DNA from: DASRHY01 sp046765875
GTDB taxonomy: Bacteria; Actinomycetota; Actinomycetes; Propionibacteriales; Kribbellaceae
Length of the DNA stretch: 10,742 nt
Reading direction: 5' to 3'
Assembly (NCBI GenBank): GCA_046765875.1
Contig: JBKPSJ010000054.1
Coordinates: 1 to 10,742, forward strand
Each line of letters opens with the position of its first letter. Position 1 is the stretch's first letter. Of this stretch, positions 1 to 7,232 are shown piece after piece. The notes beneath the pieces were generated by a model. That model saw only the letters and a program-made list of their open reading frames with translations. It was not told the DNA's origin and made no database searches. A program made the translations under genes and the position numbers.

Positions 1-332
1 TACCTGCACCGCGACACGAATTCATCGGCGCCCCACGAACGGGAACCGTCGCACCCCGAGACCAGCAGCCTCGCCCTATGCCGGACGCCCGGGATCACCG
101 CACCAGCGCGACACCCCGGACCGTCCCCAGCCCGCGCTCCAACCTTCCCGCGGTCGCCACGGTTGGGCCCGCCGGCCACCCGTCTCGGTCCTCCGCCGGC
201 GATCGTGGTCAATGACCGCGGGACCGCGGCAACCACGCGGGCCGGGAGCATTGATCGACGCGGTCCAAGCAAGACCCAGTGCTGATCACCTACACAGATG
301 TAGGACCACCTCGCAGTTTGGGTACCGGCAGA
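1..332. other. No gene supported at left edge
   Basis: Open frames exist on the plus strand here, including one with no stop from base 1 to about 282. Their translations are rich in Pro, Arg and Ser and have no recognisable motif, start context or ribosome binding site. Long stop-free frames are expected by chance at this base composition. The region lies just downstream of the broken secreted-protein gene (minus strand). I see no convincing terminator, RNA gene or repeat. Confidence 0.5.
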
Positions 333-720
333 TCACGGCTGGTGTGAGGTGGCCGGTGCGTGGCGACGCCGGTACAGCCACCCGCGCCAACGGCGATGGC
401 CGCGCCGTCGGCCGCCGAGACGCCGGTCTGCATGATCTCAAGGCCGGTGTGGTTGGACGCCCCGCTGACTGTGGCGATCTCGCCGCGGGGCACCTCGTAC
501 CGTGGGTCGTAGTTCGGGTAGTTGGTTTCCGGGTTGGCCGTGCTTGAGCTCGGATATCCCGACCTTCGTCGGGCCAGTCGTAGGCCCCCGGTTGGGTGAC
601 CGCCATCGTGGGCACGGAGTTCGGGTCCTTCACCATGGCCGAGGCCTCGGTCGCGGCGGGGGCGCCGATCGCCAGCACCAACACGGCGCCGAAGGCTGCG
701 GATGTGCGGAGTGGCGGCAC
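333..720 (-). pseudogene. Broken gene for small exported, membrane-anchored protein
   Basis: Unnamed family. Three minus-strand frames join into one plausible protein of about 129 residues. Frame one starts at a GTG (718-720) or nearby and gives a signal peptide: LRTS, a hydrophobic core AAFGAVLVLAIGAPAA, and a likely cleavage after EASA. A mature part with MVKDPN and AYDWPDEGRD follows. Near 541-555 the sense passes to a second frame with NYPNYDPRYEVPRGEIATV and EIMQTGVSAADGAAIAVGA. Near 376-386 it passes to a third frame giving WLYRRRHAPATSHQP and a TGA at 333-335. A hydrophobic stretch followed by YRRRH is a typical C-terminal membrane anchor with a cytoplasmic basic tail. I see no LPXTG sorting motif. 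Both shifts look like single-base losses. The start is uncertain because no Shine-Dalgarno is seen. It lies downstream of the CHAT operon on the same strand, 224 bp past its last gene. Sequencing error is the main alternative to real decay. Confidence 0.68.
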
Positions 721-944
721 GACTGTCGACGGCGGGCCACTTCGCCATCGCCATCGAGCGGCTTGGCCGCTTTGTAGACTCGATTCGGCTGGCGGCCCGC
801 GGGCTGACTCATGCTTGCTCGTCGACCTCGGCGGCCCCCACCATGGCGGGTCTGGGTGCCGAGGTTCCGCGCGTGGGTGGCGGGACGGTGCGTTGCTACT
901 GCAGGTCGGTGACGAGACGGGAGGTCGTGCGGGCGCCGCACTGG

Positions 945-1862
945 TCAGTCGGGATGTTGGTAACCCGGTGGCTGGCCCCCCTGGCGCAGCCATTTGCTTA
1001 GCACAGCGTTCTGCTTCCGCTCGTCGTCGTTGTCGGCGGGCAGTGGCAGGTGCAGGGCGGTGAGAAGGTCGAAACGGTAGAGGTCGAACGTGACACGCAG
1101 CGAATCCCCGTACGCGACCGCGGCCGCGACCGCGGCGCGGTAGGACAGTGCCGACAAAGTCAGGAGGGCAACGGGTAGCCACCACCACGTCCAGGTCCTC
1201 CACAGCAGTCCCGCGGTGACGGCGGCCGTGACGCCGAGGGTGGCCGTGAGCCGGGCCGCGAGGTCGACCTGGTCTCGCCGGTCGTCCAGCACGTCTCGCT
1301 GCTGGTCCGGGACCAGCGGGTACAGCCGCGGCCAGAGCACGACGGCATCCATCGCGTACCGGCTCCCGGCTCGCTGCTCCGCCGCCCGCAACGCGTTCCC
1401 CAAGCTGGTGGGCAGCAACGGGTCCCGCGGGAACCGGGCCCGGCGCTGCTGGTCCGCCGCCGCGGCGTCGGCGTCGACGCTGTCGGCGTCTACAGGCAGG
1501 GCGGCACGGTCCATCAGCCGCTTCCGCAGGCGTGCCTGCCGGTCGATCAGCGGACGTTGCAGCCGGGTCGCCAGGGGGCGGTTCCCCCAGTAGCCCTCCA
1601 GCAGGCGCACCAGCGACAGCTGGAGTGGGTGCAACGCTACAGCCACGGCGAGCACGGCCACGGCCAGGAGGCCGACGTCGGCGGCGTCCAGGCCCCGGGC
1701 AGCGCGCACCGCCCGGTCCCAGTCCGCGGGCTGGCCCGGGGCGCCGGATGCCAGCACGAACACGATCACCGTGACGCCGACGGATGTGGGCAGCAACGAG
1801 ACCAAGGAGAAGCGGCTTCCGAGAGACCCACCGGCCACGCCGACCAGAGAGGCCAGACCCAT
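945..1862 (-). CDS. Four-helix membrane protein, third gene of CHAT operon
   Basis: 305-residue integral membrane protein of unknown function. Visible membrane segments lie near residues 18-40 (SLLPTSVGVTVIVFVLASG), 62-80 (DVGLLAVAVLAVAVAL), 204-222 (LTATLGVTAAVTAGLL) and 226-252 (WWWLPVALLTLSALS). Between helices 2 and 3 sits a soluble domain of about 120 residues with an acidic, Ala-rich linker (VDADSVDADAAAADQQRR, about 124-141) and then PLLPTSLGNALRAAE and DAVVLWPRLYPLVPDQQRD. After helix 4 come YGDSLRVTFDLYRFDLLTAL and LHLPLP. From memory these soluble motifs recur in uncharacterised actinomycete membrane proteins, but I know no assigned function. It starts 3 bp after the stop of the 136-residue gene, with GGAGG eight bases upstream inside that gene's end. 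It is therefore almost certainly co-translated with the protease operon. Possible roles are a membrane effector, anchor or substrate of the CHAT protease. This is inference from position only. Confidence 0.9.
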   Translation of the reverse strand: MGLASLVGVAGGSLGSRFSLVSLLPTSVGVTVIVFVLASGAPGQPADWDRAVRAARGLDAADVGLLAVAVLAVAVALHPLQLSLVRLLEGYWGNRPLATRLQRPLIDRQARLRKRLMDRAALPVDADSVDADAAAADQQRRARFPRDPLLPTSLGNALRAAEQRAGSRYAMDAVVLWPRLYPLVPDQQRDVLDDRRDQVDLAARLTATLGVTAAVTAGLLWRTWTWWWLPVALLTLSALSYRAAVAAAVAYGDSLRVTFDLYRFDLLTALHLPLPADNDDERKQNAVLSKWLRQGGQPPGYQHPD

Positions 1863-1865
1863 CAG

Positions 1866-2276
1866 TCAGCCCTCCAGGCCGAGCGGGGTGTGGTGCAGCG
1901 GACAGCTCGGCGGGTCGTCGGGATCGAACGACACCACCGTGAACCTCACCTGACAGCCGGCCGTGCTGCAGACCAGGTGCAGCGGAACATAGGCCGTGCT
2001 GATCCCCGGAAGGCTCGAGTAGTCCCCGGATCCCAGGCCGCCCCGGTCGCCCGGGGCCGAAAGGTCGTACAGCGACTCGCGGCGCAGCACACCCTCGTCG
2101 ACGTCGTCCACGACGATGCGCACCTGGGCGCGGGCATCGTCGCGGCCGAACCACTCCTGCAGGTAGCCGACTACGACCGTGGCGTCGACCGATGACGGCA
2201 CCACCAGGACTTCGTCCCGCGCTGCCGCTGGCACGCTGTTGTCGGCGAGGTCGCGGATCTGCTCCCAGCTAGTCAT
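1866..2276 (-). CDS. 136-residue protein with zinc-knuckle-like C-terminus, CHAT partner
   Basis: Small soluble protein, family not recognised. The ATG at 2274-2276 overlaps the TGA of the CHAT gene (ATGA) and has GGAGG five bases upstream, so it is translationally coupled. An open frame continues upstream, but it only shadows the protease gene. Residues 1-95 look alpha/beta (EQIRDLADN; DEVLVVPSSVDATVVVGYLQ; AQVRIVVDDVDEGVLRRESL). The C-terminal part carries Cys103-x4-Cys108 (LVCSTAGCQVRF), then Cys125-x2-His128-His129 (PPSCPLHHTPL). This spacing would suit a single zinc site. No membrane segment or signal peptide is seen. Its place between a caspase-like protease and a membrane protein suggests an adaptor, a regulator or a cleavage substrate. 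Zinc binding and partnership are inferences, while the coupling is seen directly. Confidence 0.88.
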   Translation of the reverse strand: MTSWEQIRDLADNSVPAAARDEVLVVPSSVDATVVVGYLQEWFGRDDARAQVRIVVDDVDEGVLRRESLYDLSAPGDRGGLGSGDYSSLPGISTAYVPLHLVCSTAGCQVRFTVVSFDPDDPPSCPLHHTPLGLEG

Positions 2277-5017
2277 CTTGTCCTCCACCGGACCAACGGT
2301 TCCCCAACGACGAACAGCGGCGCGCTGTCGTACGGATGGGCGTACGGGCGCGCGGTGCCGAGCCGGGCCGCCGCCCCCTCGAGCAGGAACCGGGCCCGGC
2401 CGCTCGTAGCGAAGGAGCGTAGCCGCCGGATCCGGTCGCCGGCCTGCGCTGCACTCATCGCGGCAAGGCCAAGTCGCGTCTGCCGCACCACGTCGTAGAC
2501 GTCCACCACGCCCGCGGGTCGGGCGCACAGCAGCTCCCAGAACACGTCGGCGGTGATCGCGCTGAGCACGTCGTCCACCGTCCATGCCGTGCACACCACT
2601 GTCCGGACCCCAGCGAGCATCAGCGCGGCCGGCAGACCGCCCAGCTCGTCACTGCCAAGGCCCAACTCGCCCCCGCCGCTCTGGCACGCAGACAGCACAG
2701 CGAGCCGGCAGCCGCGCAGTGCTCCCGACACCGCCATGTCGCCCGCCGACCAGAGCTCCGCGAGCCTGACCAGTCGCCCGTCCAGGTACGCGGCGAGCAG
2801 CGTCCCGCTCGGACCGTGCTCGAGGTAGCGCAGCACGATCCCGTTCTGCAACCGTTCCTCGCGCAGCAGCCCTGGACGGTGGCCATCGCCGGGGTCGGCG
2901 ATACGGACCTCGGCAGTGCGCACGCCGTCGGCGGGTGCGGACCAGTCGGCGGAATTTGCGAGACCCTCCAGCTCCGCGACAGCCCTCGCGCCCGACCACC
3001 GCGGTTCAGGGAGCACATGCAACGCGGAGCGCACGCTGTCGGTGAGTTCGGACGTGGCGTGCCCGCTGAAATGCAGAACAGTTGACGAGGCGACGGTCGA
3101 CGTCACGGCGTCCTCGGTGGATTGCTGCGTGGGGAGCACGTCCGCCGTGACGCCGTGCCGACGGAGCTGGTCTGCGATAGCGGCGACCTCGGCCTCGGCG
3201 GCCGGCAAATCTCCGGTCGCATTGCCCAGCAGCACGACCGGCCCGCCCAGCCGGGACGCGCCGCGGGCCCGCGGCAGCAAGGCGAGGCAGGGCGCCTGCC
3301 GGATGTCCAACTCGCGCAGCGCGGCAACGCCCCACCAGGGCACCAGGCCGAGCACCCCGTGCGCCACCACCCAGATCCGCAGCAGCCGCTCCCGCTCCGC
3401 CCACGCGGCCAGGCGGCGGCCCACATGCTCGTTGGCGGCCTGCAGGGCGTGACCGAGCGCGGCCCGCGGGTCAGCCTGCGGCATATCCGGGTACTCCCAC
3501 GGCGCTCCCAGGACATAGGCCCAGCGGGGAGGTTCCTCGGCGCCGAGTACTTCGGCCCAGGTGGCCAGGGCTGGGCCCGTCACGACGCCGCCCGGCGGCG
3601 GGCGGTCCGTGGAAGGAACGTCTTGTCCGGATGGGGCGACCGGCGTGGTCGCCGGCCGTCGGAGCAGCAGGACCGCCGTGCCCCAGTCGCCTGTGCCCAG
3701 GACCACGATTCCCTCTTCCGGGCCCAGCAGCGCGCAAACCTCGACTAGGTCCGGTACCGCCAGCCGCGTCGACAGCTGTGACGCTGCGCGCCGGTGCGCC
3801 TCCCGCAACTGGCTCAACGCGGATACCGACTGTGCCAGCCTGCCCTCGCGCGCCGTGCGCGAGACCGTCACGTCCGCCAACCCACGCTCGGCGGCCCACA
3901 GCTGCGCCTCCAGCCGCCGGATCCGGCCGCCGGAGCGGCCACGTCGGGCCGTCATGCGGTACCGCAGTCGGGCGCTGCTGGTCACCTCCAACGCCCACAG
4001 GAGCAGCGCCAGGTCCTTGGCCCGCGCAGCGCTCGTCGCCACACTCCGTAGGGCGCTATCGACGTCCTCCCGGTTAGCCGCCGCGCGCTCCGGATCCGGT
4101 TCGGTGGCGTACTGCTCGACCAGCCCGGTCAGCGCCTCGCGGGCGTGCAGCAGCACGACGTCGTCTCGGTCCGACAGGTCGCCTGTGCGTAGCACTCCCG
4201 CGAGGGCGATGAGGCGTCTGTCGTCGGATAGATCGTCGTCCAGGGCCCGAAGGTAGGCCTGCACGGCCGAGGCCGCTTTCTCCTCTAGCTCGAGCAGCAA
4301 CCCTTCCATCACCAGCGGGTATCCGTCGGTCGCATCCTCGTCGAGGATCGGGACGAGAACATCGCGGGCCTGGGCCGCCAGGTCAGCTTGCGCGACGGCG
4401 TCACCGCGATCCCGGGCCCCGATGCACAGCTCGATCAGCACGCCCGCGGCGCTGAGCCGGAACATCCGCTGCGCGGTGGCATCGGTGGACCGGGGCAGAA
4501 GTGCCTGTCCTTCCTGGAGCAGGCGGTCTTTCTGCTCGGACGACCTGGCCCGGTCGAGTTTCGTTGCGAGGATCGAGAGCCGTTGGTCGGGAACCGTGGT
4601 GGAGGCTTGGTCGTCCATCAGGGCGACGGCCTCGGCCAGCAACGCCCGACGGGTCGGATGCTGCTCGGGCAGCTGGCCCAATGCCTCCACCGCGAGCCTC
4701 GCCAATGCCGGATTCCTGCGCGCCATGTCGATCGCCGCCAATGCACGACGCTCGTCCTCGTCGGCACGGCGGGTCAGCCTCCGGCCCCCCATCCAGGCAG
4801 ACAGCAGGTCCAAGGCGCGATCACGCAAGGGCTCCCCCCAGCTCGGGTTCTCGCGTGCGGCGTGGCCGAGCACCACCATGAACAGCTCACCCCAGGCGAC
4901 AATCCCCTCCCCCAGGGCGGTCTCGCGCTCCGCGTCCGATCCCGCCTCCAGGGCCAGTCGGACGTAGACCACCATCGCCCTCATCTCGTGGACGTTGATC
5001 GGCCGATCGTCCGACAT
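2273..5017 (-). CDS. CHAT-domain caspase-fold protease with helical-repeat N-terminus
   Basis: 914-residue protein of the CHAT family (clan CD cysteine peptidases, related to caspases and separase). Residues about 1-350 are almost wholly helical with TPR-like pairs (for example RNPALARLAVEALGQL and KAASAVQAYLRALDDD). Residues about 360-420 are Arg/Ala/Leu-rich and probably coiled coil. The CHAT domain spans about 425-905: strand-rich entry (EEGIVVLGTGDWGTAVLLL), VVLLGNATGDLPAAEAEVAAI, catalytic His near 653 in VLHFSGHATS, catalytic Cys near 778 in LAVLSACQSGGG, then LPAALMLAGVRTVVCTAW and a C-terminal PLFVVGEPL. Both catalytic residues are present, so it should be active. The His-to-Cys distance of about 125 residues is long for the family. 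I chose the ATG at 5015-5017 because AGGGGG (5026-5031) lies eight bases upstream. A GTG at 5023 would leave only two bases. It is first in a three-gene operon and ends in an ATGA overlap. No signal peptide is seen, so it is cytoplasmic. Its target is not known. Confidence 0.95.
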   Translation of the reverse strand: MSDDRPINVHEMRAMVVYVRLALEAGSDAERETALGEGIVAWGELFMVVLGHAARENPSWGEPLRDRALDLLSAWMGGRRLTRRADEDERRALAAIDMARRNPALARLAVEALGQLPEQHPTRRALLAEAVALMDDQASTTVPDQRLSILATKLDRARSSEQKDRLLQEGQALLPRSTDATAQRMFRLSAAGVLIELCIGARDRGDAVAQADLAAQARDVLVPILDEDATDGYPLVMEGLLLELEEKAASAVQAYLRALDDDLSDDRRLIALAGVLRTGDLSDRDDVVLLHAREALTGLVEQYATEPDPERAAANREDVDSALRSVATSAARAKDLALLLWALEVTSSARLRYRMTARRGRSGGRIRRLEAQLWAAERGLADVTVSRTAREGRLAQSVSALSQLREAHRRAASQLSTRLAVPDLVEVCALLGPEEGIVVLGTGDWGTAVLLLRRPATTPVAPSGQDVPSTDRPPPGGVVTGPALATWAEVLGAEEPPRWAYVLGAPWEYPDMPQADPRAALGHALQAANEHVGRRLAAWAERERLLRIWVVAHGVLGLVPWWGVAALRELDIRQAPCLALLPRARGASRLGGPVVLLGNATGDLPAAEAEVAAIADQLRRHGVTADVLPTQQSTEDAVTSTVASSTVLHFSGHATSELTDSVRSALHVLPEPRWSGARAVAELEGLANSADWSAPADGVRTAEVRIADPGDGHRPGLLREERLQNGIVLRYLEHGPSGTLLAAYLDGRLVRLAELWSAGDMAVSGALRGCRLAVLSACQSGGGELGLGSDELGGLPAALMLAGVRTVVCTAWTVDDVLSAITADVFWELLCARPAGVVDVYDVVRQTRLGLAAMSAAQAGDRIRRLRSFATSGRARFLLEGAAARLGTARPYAHPYDSAPLFVVGEPLVRWRTR

Positions 5018-5573
5018 GGTCACCGCCCCCTGTCACACCTCCGCCCGCGAGCAGGGCCACGATCTCGCTCGCGAGTCCGGCGTCGCGCGCTCAACGTTAG
5101 GGGGCGTCGACCGGGATTTCGAGTGGGTGAACCGCGCTGCGATGGACAAGTTCGGCGCCCGCCCCGCTAGTGGCGTTCGCCGGCTCCCCACCATCGGGCA
5201 TACCGGAGCAGAGCCCGACCCGAGAAGAGCGAATCAGCCTCGTCGAGCCGCAGTGGTGATGGAGCCGCGCCAACGTCACCACCTCGAGGCGCTTCTGGGA
5301 CCCGGACTCAGTAGATCTGCGCTGCACCGGTGGCCGGACGGGGTCTCCCACGTCGCAACGGTCGGTTAGTTGTGATGTCTGCGTGCGACAGGCAGTTCGG
5401 TCTTTGGTGCCGCACGGATACGTCGGCCATCAATCGGATGGGCGATACTCAAGACAACCTGCGGACTACGTCGAGGCGGGAGCCGACGGCGCTGGACGGA
5501 TCTGACGGAGTTGGGCGCCGCCCGGAGTCGTTAGCCGGATCAAGCCTGGGACTCGCCCGACACGGCAGTCGAC
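5018..5573. other. 556-bp gap between CHAT operon and lsr2
   Basis: No gene is supported. The open frames here on both strands are short, have no ribosome binding site at their starts and show no family motif. The part next to the protease start should hold the operon promoter. On the minus strand TAACGT (5094-5099) fits a weak -10 consensus about 77 bp before the ATG, but no good -35 lies at the right distance. A self-complementary CTCGCGAG occurs near 5067-5074. I see no strong terminator after lsr2. Confidence 0.45.
5026..5031 (-). promoter_or_regulatory. Ribosome binding site that decides the CHAT start
   Basis: Minus-strand AGGGGG followed by eight bases and ATG (5015-5017). The in-frame GTG six bases upstream (5021-5023) would sit almost on top of this site. 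The ATG is therefore preferred as the translation start. Confidence 0.65.
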
Positions 5574-5903
5574 TCAGTTGGCTGCATCGAAGGCAGCCAT
5601 GACCGCGTTCGGGATCCGCCCGCGGTCGCGCACCTGATAGCCATTGGCCCGAGCCCACTGCTTCACGGTGCGAGTGTCGGCCGCGACCCTGGTTCGGACT
5701 GGCCGCTGGCGGGTCGCCGTGGACGGCCGGCCAGCGTCGATATAGGGCCGCAGCACCTTGCGCAGACCATTCGCGTTCCTGGCCGTCAGGTCGATCTCAT
5801 ACAACCGGCCATCGAGGCTGGAGGTGACCGTCTCGCCCTTGCCGGCCGGGATCTCCGCGCACCTGAGGTCGTCGATAAGCCGGACTACCACGCGCTGCGC
5901 CAT
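5574..5903 (-). CDS. lsr2: Lsr2-family nucleoid protein (xenogeneic silencer)
   Basis: 109-residue Lsr2, the actinobacterial H-NS analogue, which coats and bridges AT-rich, often foreign DNA and silences it. The N-terminal dimerisation domain is clear (MAQRVVVRLIDDL; SLDGRLYEIDLTARNANGLRKVL; residues 1-57). A basic linker follows (about 58-75), then the DNA-binding domain TVKQWARANGYQVRDRGRIP. Its RGR hook at residues 94-96 is intact, with a normal AFDAAN end. I chose the start at 5901-5903 because MAQRVVV is the family's usual beginning. The frame stays open to 5996, but the extra residues do not fit the family. A GGAG lies four bases upstream. The loop after DDL (RCAEIPAGKGETV) is longer and less acidic than usual, which suggests a divergent paralogue rather than the main chromosomal copy. 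It lies on the same strand as the CHAT operon but 556 bp away, so it is probably a separate transcript. Confidence 0.95.
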   Translation of the reverse strand: MAQRVVVRLIDDLRCAEIPAGKGETVTSSLDGRLYEIDLTARNANGLRKVLRPYIDAGRPSTATRQRPVRTRVAADTRTVKQWARANGYQVRDRGRIPNAVMAAFDAAN

Positions 5904-6455
5904 CTCGCTCCATTCGATAGGTCCGCGGTGCAAGGATACGCAACGTTGCAATCGGCAACTATCCCGGTGATTCGAACGCCGGCACCCCCAGAGCACTCAA
6001 GCCGACGACCCAGGGATTATGAGAGCCACGGCAACTGCCCCACCAGCCACCTTCAGACTGCAGGAGTCAGCCGGTCAGCATCAATCTCCATCGGCAACGC
6101 TGCTTGACGTCATTTCGCACCACGATCGGCACCACGGACTCGTGCAGGCGAGCCGGCACGGCCGAGCACGGCGGGTCGAGTCCTGCGGTAGCAGCGCGGC
6201 GAGATCGGCCGCGGACAGGAGGCCGTCGCGGATGGTCTGCAACGCCGCGACCTGCGCGGCCCGGGCCCGATCAAGCGGGAACAAGAACGGGAGCAGCCGA
6301 GCAGGGGTGGCCGGCCGTCGGCCCGCGGCCGTACGGTCAGGGCACCGGCACCGCAGTTGAGTCGCTCCGTGAGAGCGAGCAGCGGCGTGTGGTCGGAGCC
6401 GTCCGCGGGGCAACGGTCTAGACAGTAGGTTGCAGGCGGCGAGAGGAGAGATCAG
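5904..6455. other. 552-bp divergent intergenic region between lsr2 and ppgK
   Basis: This region holds the promoters of two divergently transcribed genes. I see no certain gene. On the minus strand about 6160-6310 one frame reads like real protein (LLPFLFPLDRARAAQVAALQ, then TIRDGLLSAADLAALLPQD). It has no start context or recognisable family, so it may be a fragment of a lost gene or chance. Near ppgK, TAGGTT (6426-6431) could be a weak -10. No RNA gene or clear repeat beyond the lsr2 half-sites was found. Confidence 0.45.
5940..5959. promoter_or_regulatory. GCAAC/GTTGC half-site cluster before lsr2
   Basis: Positions 5940-5949 are a perfect 10-bp palindrome (GCAACGTTGC). Five bases later another GCAAC follows (5955-5959), so GTTGC at 5945-5949 also forms an inverted repeat with it. 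The cluster lies 37 to 56 bp before the lsr2 start, in the expected promoter zone. A minus-strand TATCCT (about 5933-5938), resembling a -10 box, adjoins it. An operator, perhaps for autoregulation, is a guess from position. Confidence 0.4.
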
Positions 6456-7217
6456 GTGACCAGGAGGAGGACGTCGACCGCATTCGGGGTCGACATCGGC
6501 GGCAGCGGGATCAAGGGTGCCATCGTCGACCTGGACAACGGCGACCTGGCCACGCAGCGGGTGAAGTACCTGACGCCCAATCCGTCCAGCCCGCAGCCCG
6601 TCGCCAAGGTCGTGGCCCGGCTGGTCAAGGAAGCCGAGTGGACCGGTGAGCTGGGTGCCACGTTCCCGGCCGTCATCAAGAACGGCGTGGCCAAGAGCGC
6701 CGCGAACGTCGACAAGAGCTGGATCGGGACCGACGTCGACAAGGTCTTCACCGACATCACCCACTGCGACGTGACCGTGCTCAACGACGCCGACGCGGCC
6801 GGCGTCGCCGAGGCCCGGTTCGGCGCGGCCAAGGGCGTCGACGGCGTGGTCATCGTGCTCACCTTCGGCACCGGTATCGGCAGCGCGCTGCTGCTCGACG
6901 GCCAGCTCGTGCCCAACACCGAGCTCGGTCACCTCGAGCTGGACGGGTACGACGCGGAGACGAAGGCCTCCTCGGCGGCCAAGGACAACGAGGGCCTGTC
7001 GTACAAACAGTGGGCCAAGCGGGTGCAGCGATACCTTCGGCACGTGGAGAACCTGTTCACCCCCGACCTGTTCGTGCTCGGCGGCGGGGTCAGCAAGCAC
7101 GCCGACAAGTGGGTACCGCTGCTGGAGATCTCCACCCCGGTGAAGCCGGCTCAGCTGCTCAACAACGCCGGCATCGTCGGCGCGGCGATGGCCGCGCACG
7201 AGAAGTTCACCGACTAG
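6456..7217 (+). CDS. ppgK: Polyphosphate glucokinase
   Basis: Polyphosphate-glucose phosphotransferase (EC 2.7.1.63), which phosphorylates glucose to glucose-6-phosphate using inorganic polyphosphate (and in many actinobacteria ATP). It is cytoplasmic and a member of the ROK/hexokinase superfamily. At 253 residues it is full length. Motifs: phosphate-binding FGVDIGGSGIKG (10-21), SAANVDKSWIGTD (81-93), VLNDADAAG with the catalytic Asp (about 111), LTFGTGIGSALL (135-146), glucose-binding NTELGHLE (154-161), and FVLGGGVSKHADKW (206-219). The ROK zinc cluster CxCGxxGC is absent, as expected for this subfamily. The GTG start has AGGAG (6444-6448) seven bases upstream. It appears to be monocistronic. 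Its stop is followed within about 15 bp by an IS256 remnant, so any native terminator may be lost. Codon use is typical high-GC. Confidence 0.97.
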   Translation: MTRRRTSTAFGVDIGGSGIKGAIVDLDNGDLATQRVKYLTPNPSSPQPVAKVVARLVKEAEWTGELGATFPAVIKNGVAKSAANVDKSWIGTDVDKVFTDITHCDVTVLNDADAAGVAEARFGAAKGVDGVVIVLTFGTGIGSALLLDGQLVPNTELGHLELDGYDAETKASSAAKDNEGLSYKQWAKRVQRYLRHVENLFTPDLFVLGGGVSKHADKWVPLLEISTPVKPAQLLNNAGIVGAAMAAHEKFTD

Positions 7218-7232
7218 GCCGGGCTACAACCC

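Noticed and set aside
212..420. Plus-strand FGYRQITAGVRW resembling an IS3 transposase motif (GYRRIT)
   Set aside because: The match is short, no other IS3 motif or DDE residue surrounds it, and it is antisense to the better supported exported-protein tail.
757..771. Hairpin AGCGGC-TTG-GCCGCT as terminator
   Set aside because: The 6-bp stem has only a three-T tail on the plus strand, where no gene ends. On the minus strand, the relevant one, no T-run follows.
945..1862. Bacterial gasdermin as the CHAT partner
   Set aside because: Bacterial gasdermins are soluble before cleavage and lack four clear membrane helices. No similarity is visible.
286..2154. Very long minus-strand open frame across the membrane-protein and small-protein genes
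   Set aside because: Arg/Pro/Gly-rich translation typical of an out-of-frame shadow. The real genes lie in the other frames with ribosome binding sites and coherent domains. Only its last part (near 560-720) carries the signal peptide of the broken exported protein.
2273..5017. Type III-E CRISPR TPR-CHAT (Csx29)
   Set aside because: No CRISPR repeats, Cas7-11, Csx30 or sigma partner occur in the window. Only the general TPR-plus-CHAT layout is shared.
4388..5170. 260-residue plus-strand open frame antisense to the CHAT gene
   Set aside because: It mirrors the protease gene, has no motif or start context, and its composition follows the high-GC complement.
6081..7199. 372-residue minus-strand open frame opposite ppgK
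   Set aside because: Antisense of a confirmed gene. Only the segment outside ppgK (about 6160-6310) looked protein-like, and it is noted as a possible fragment.
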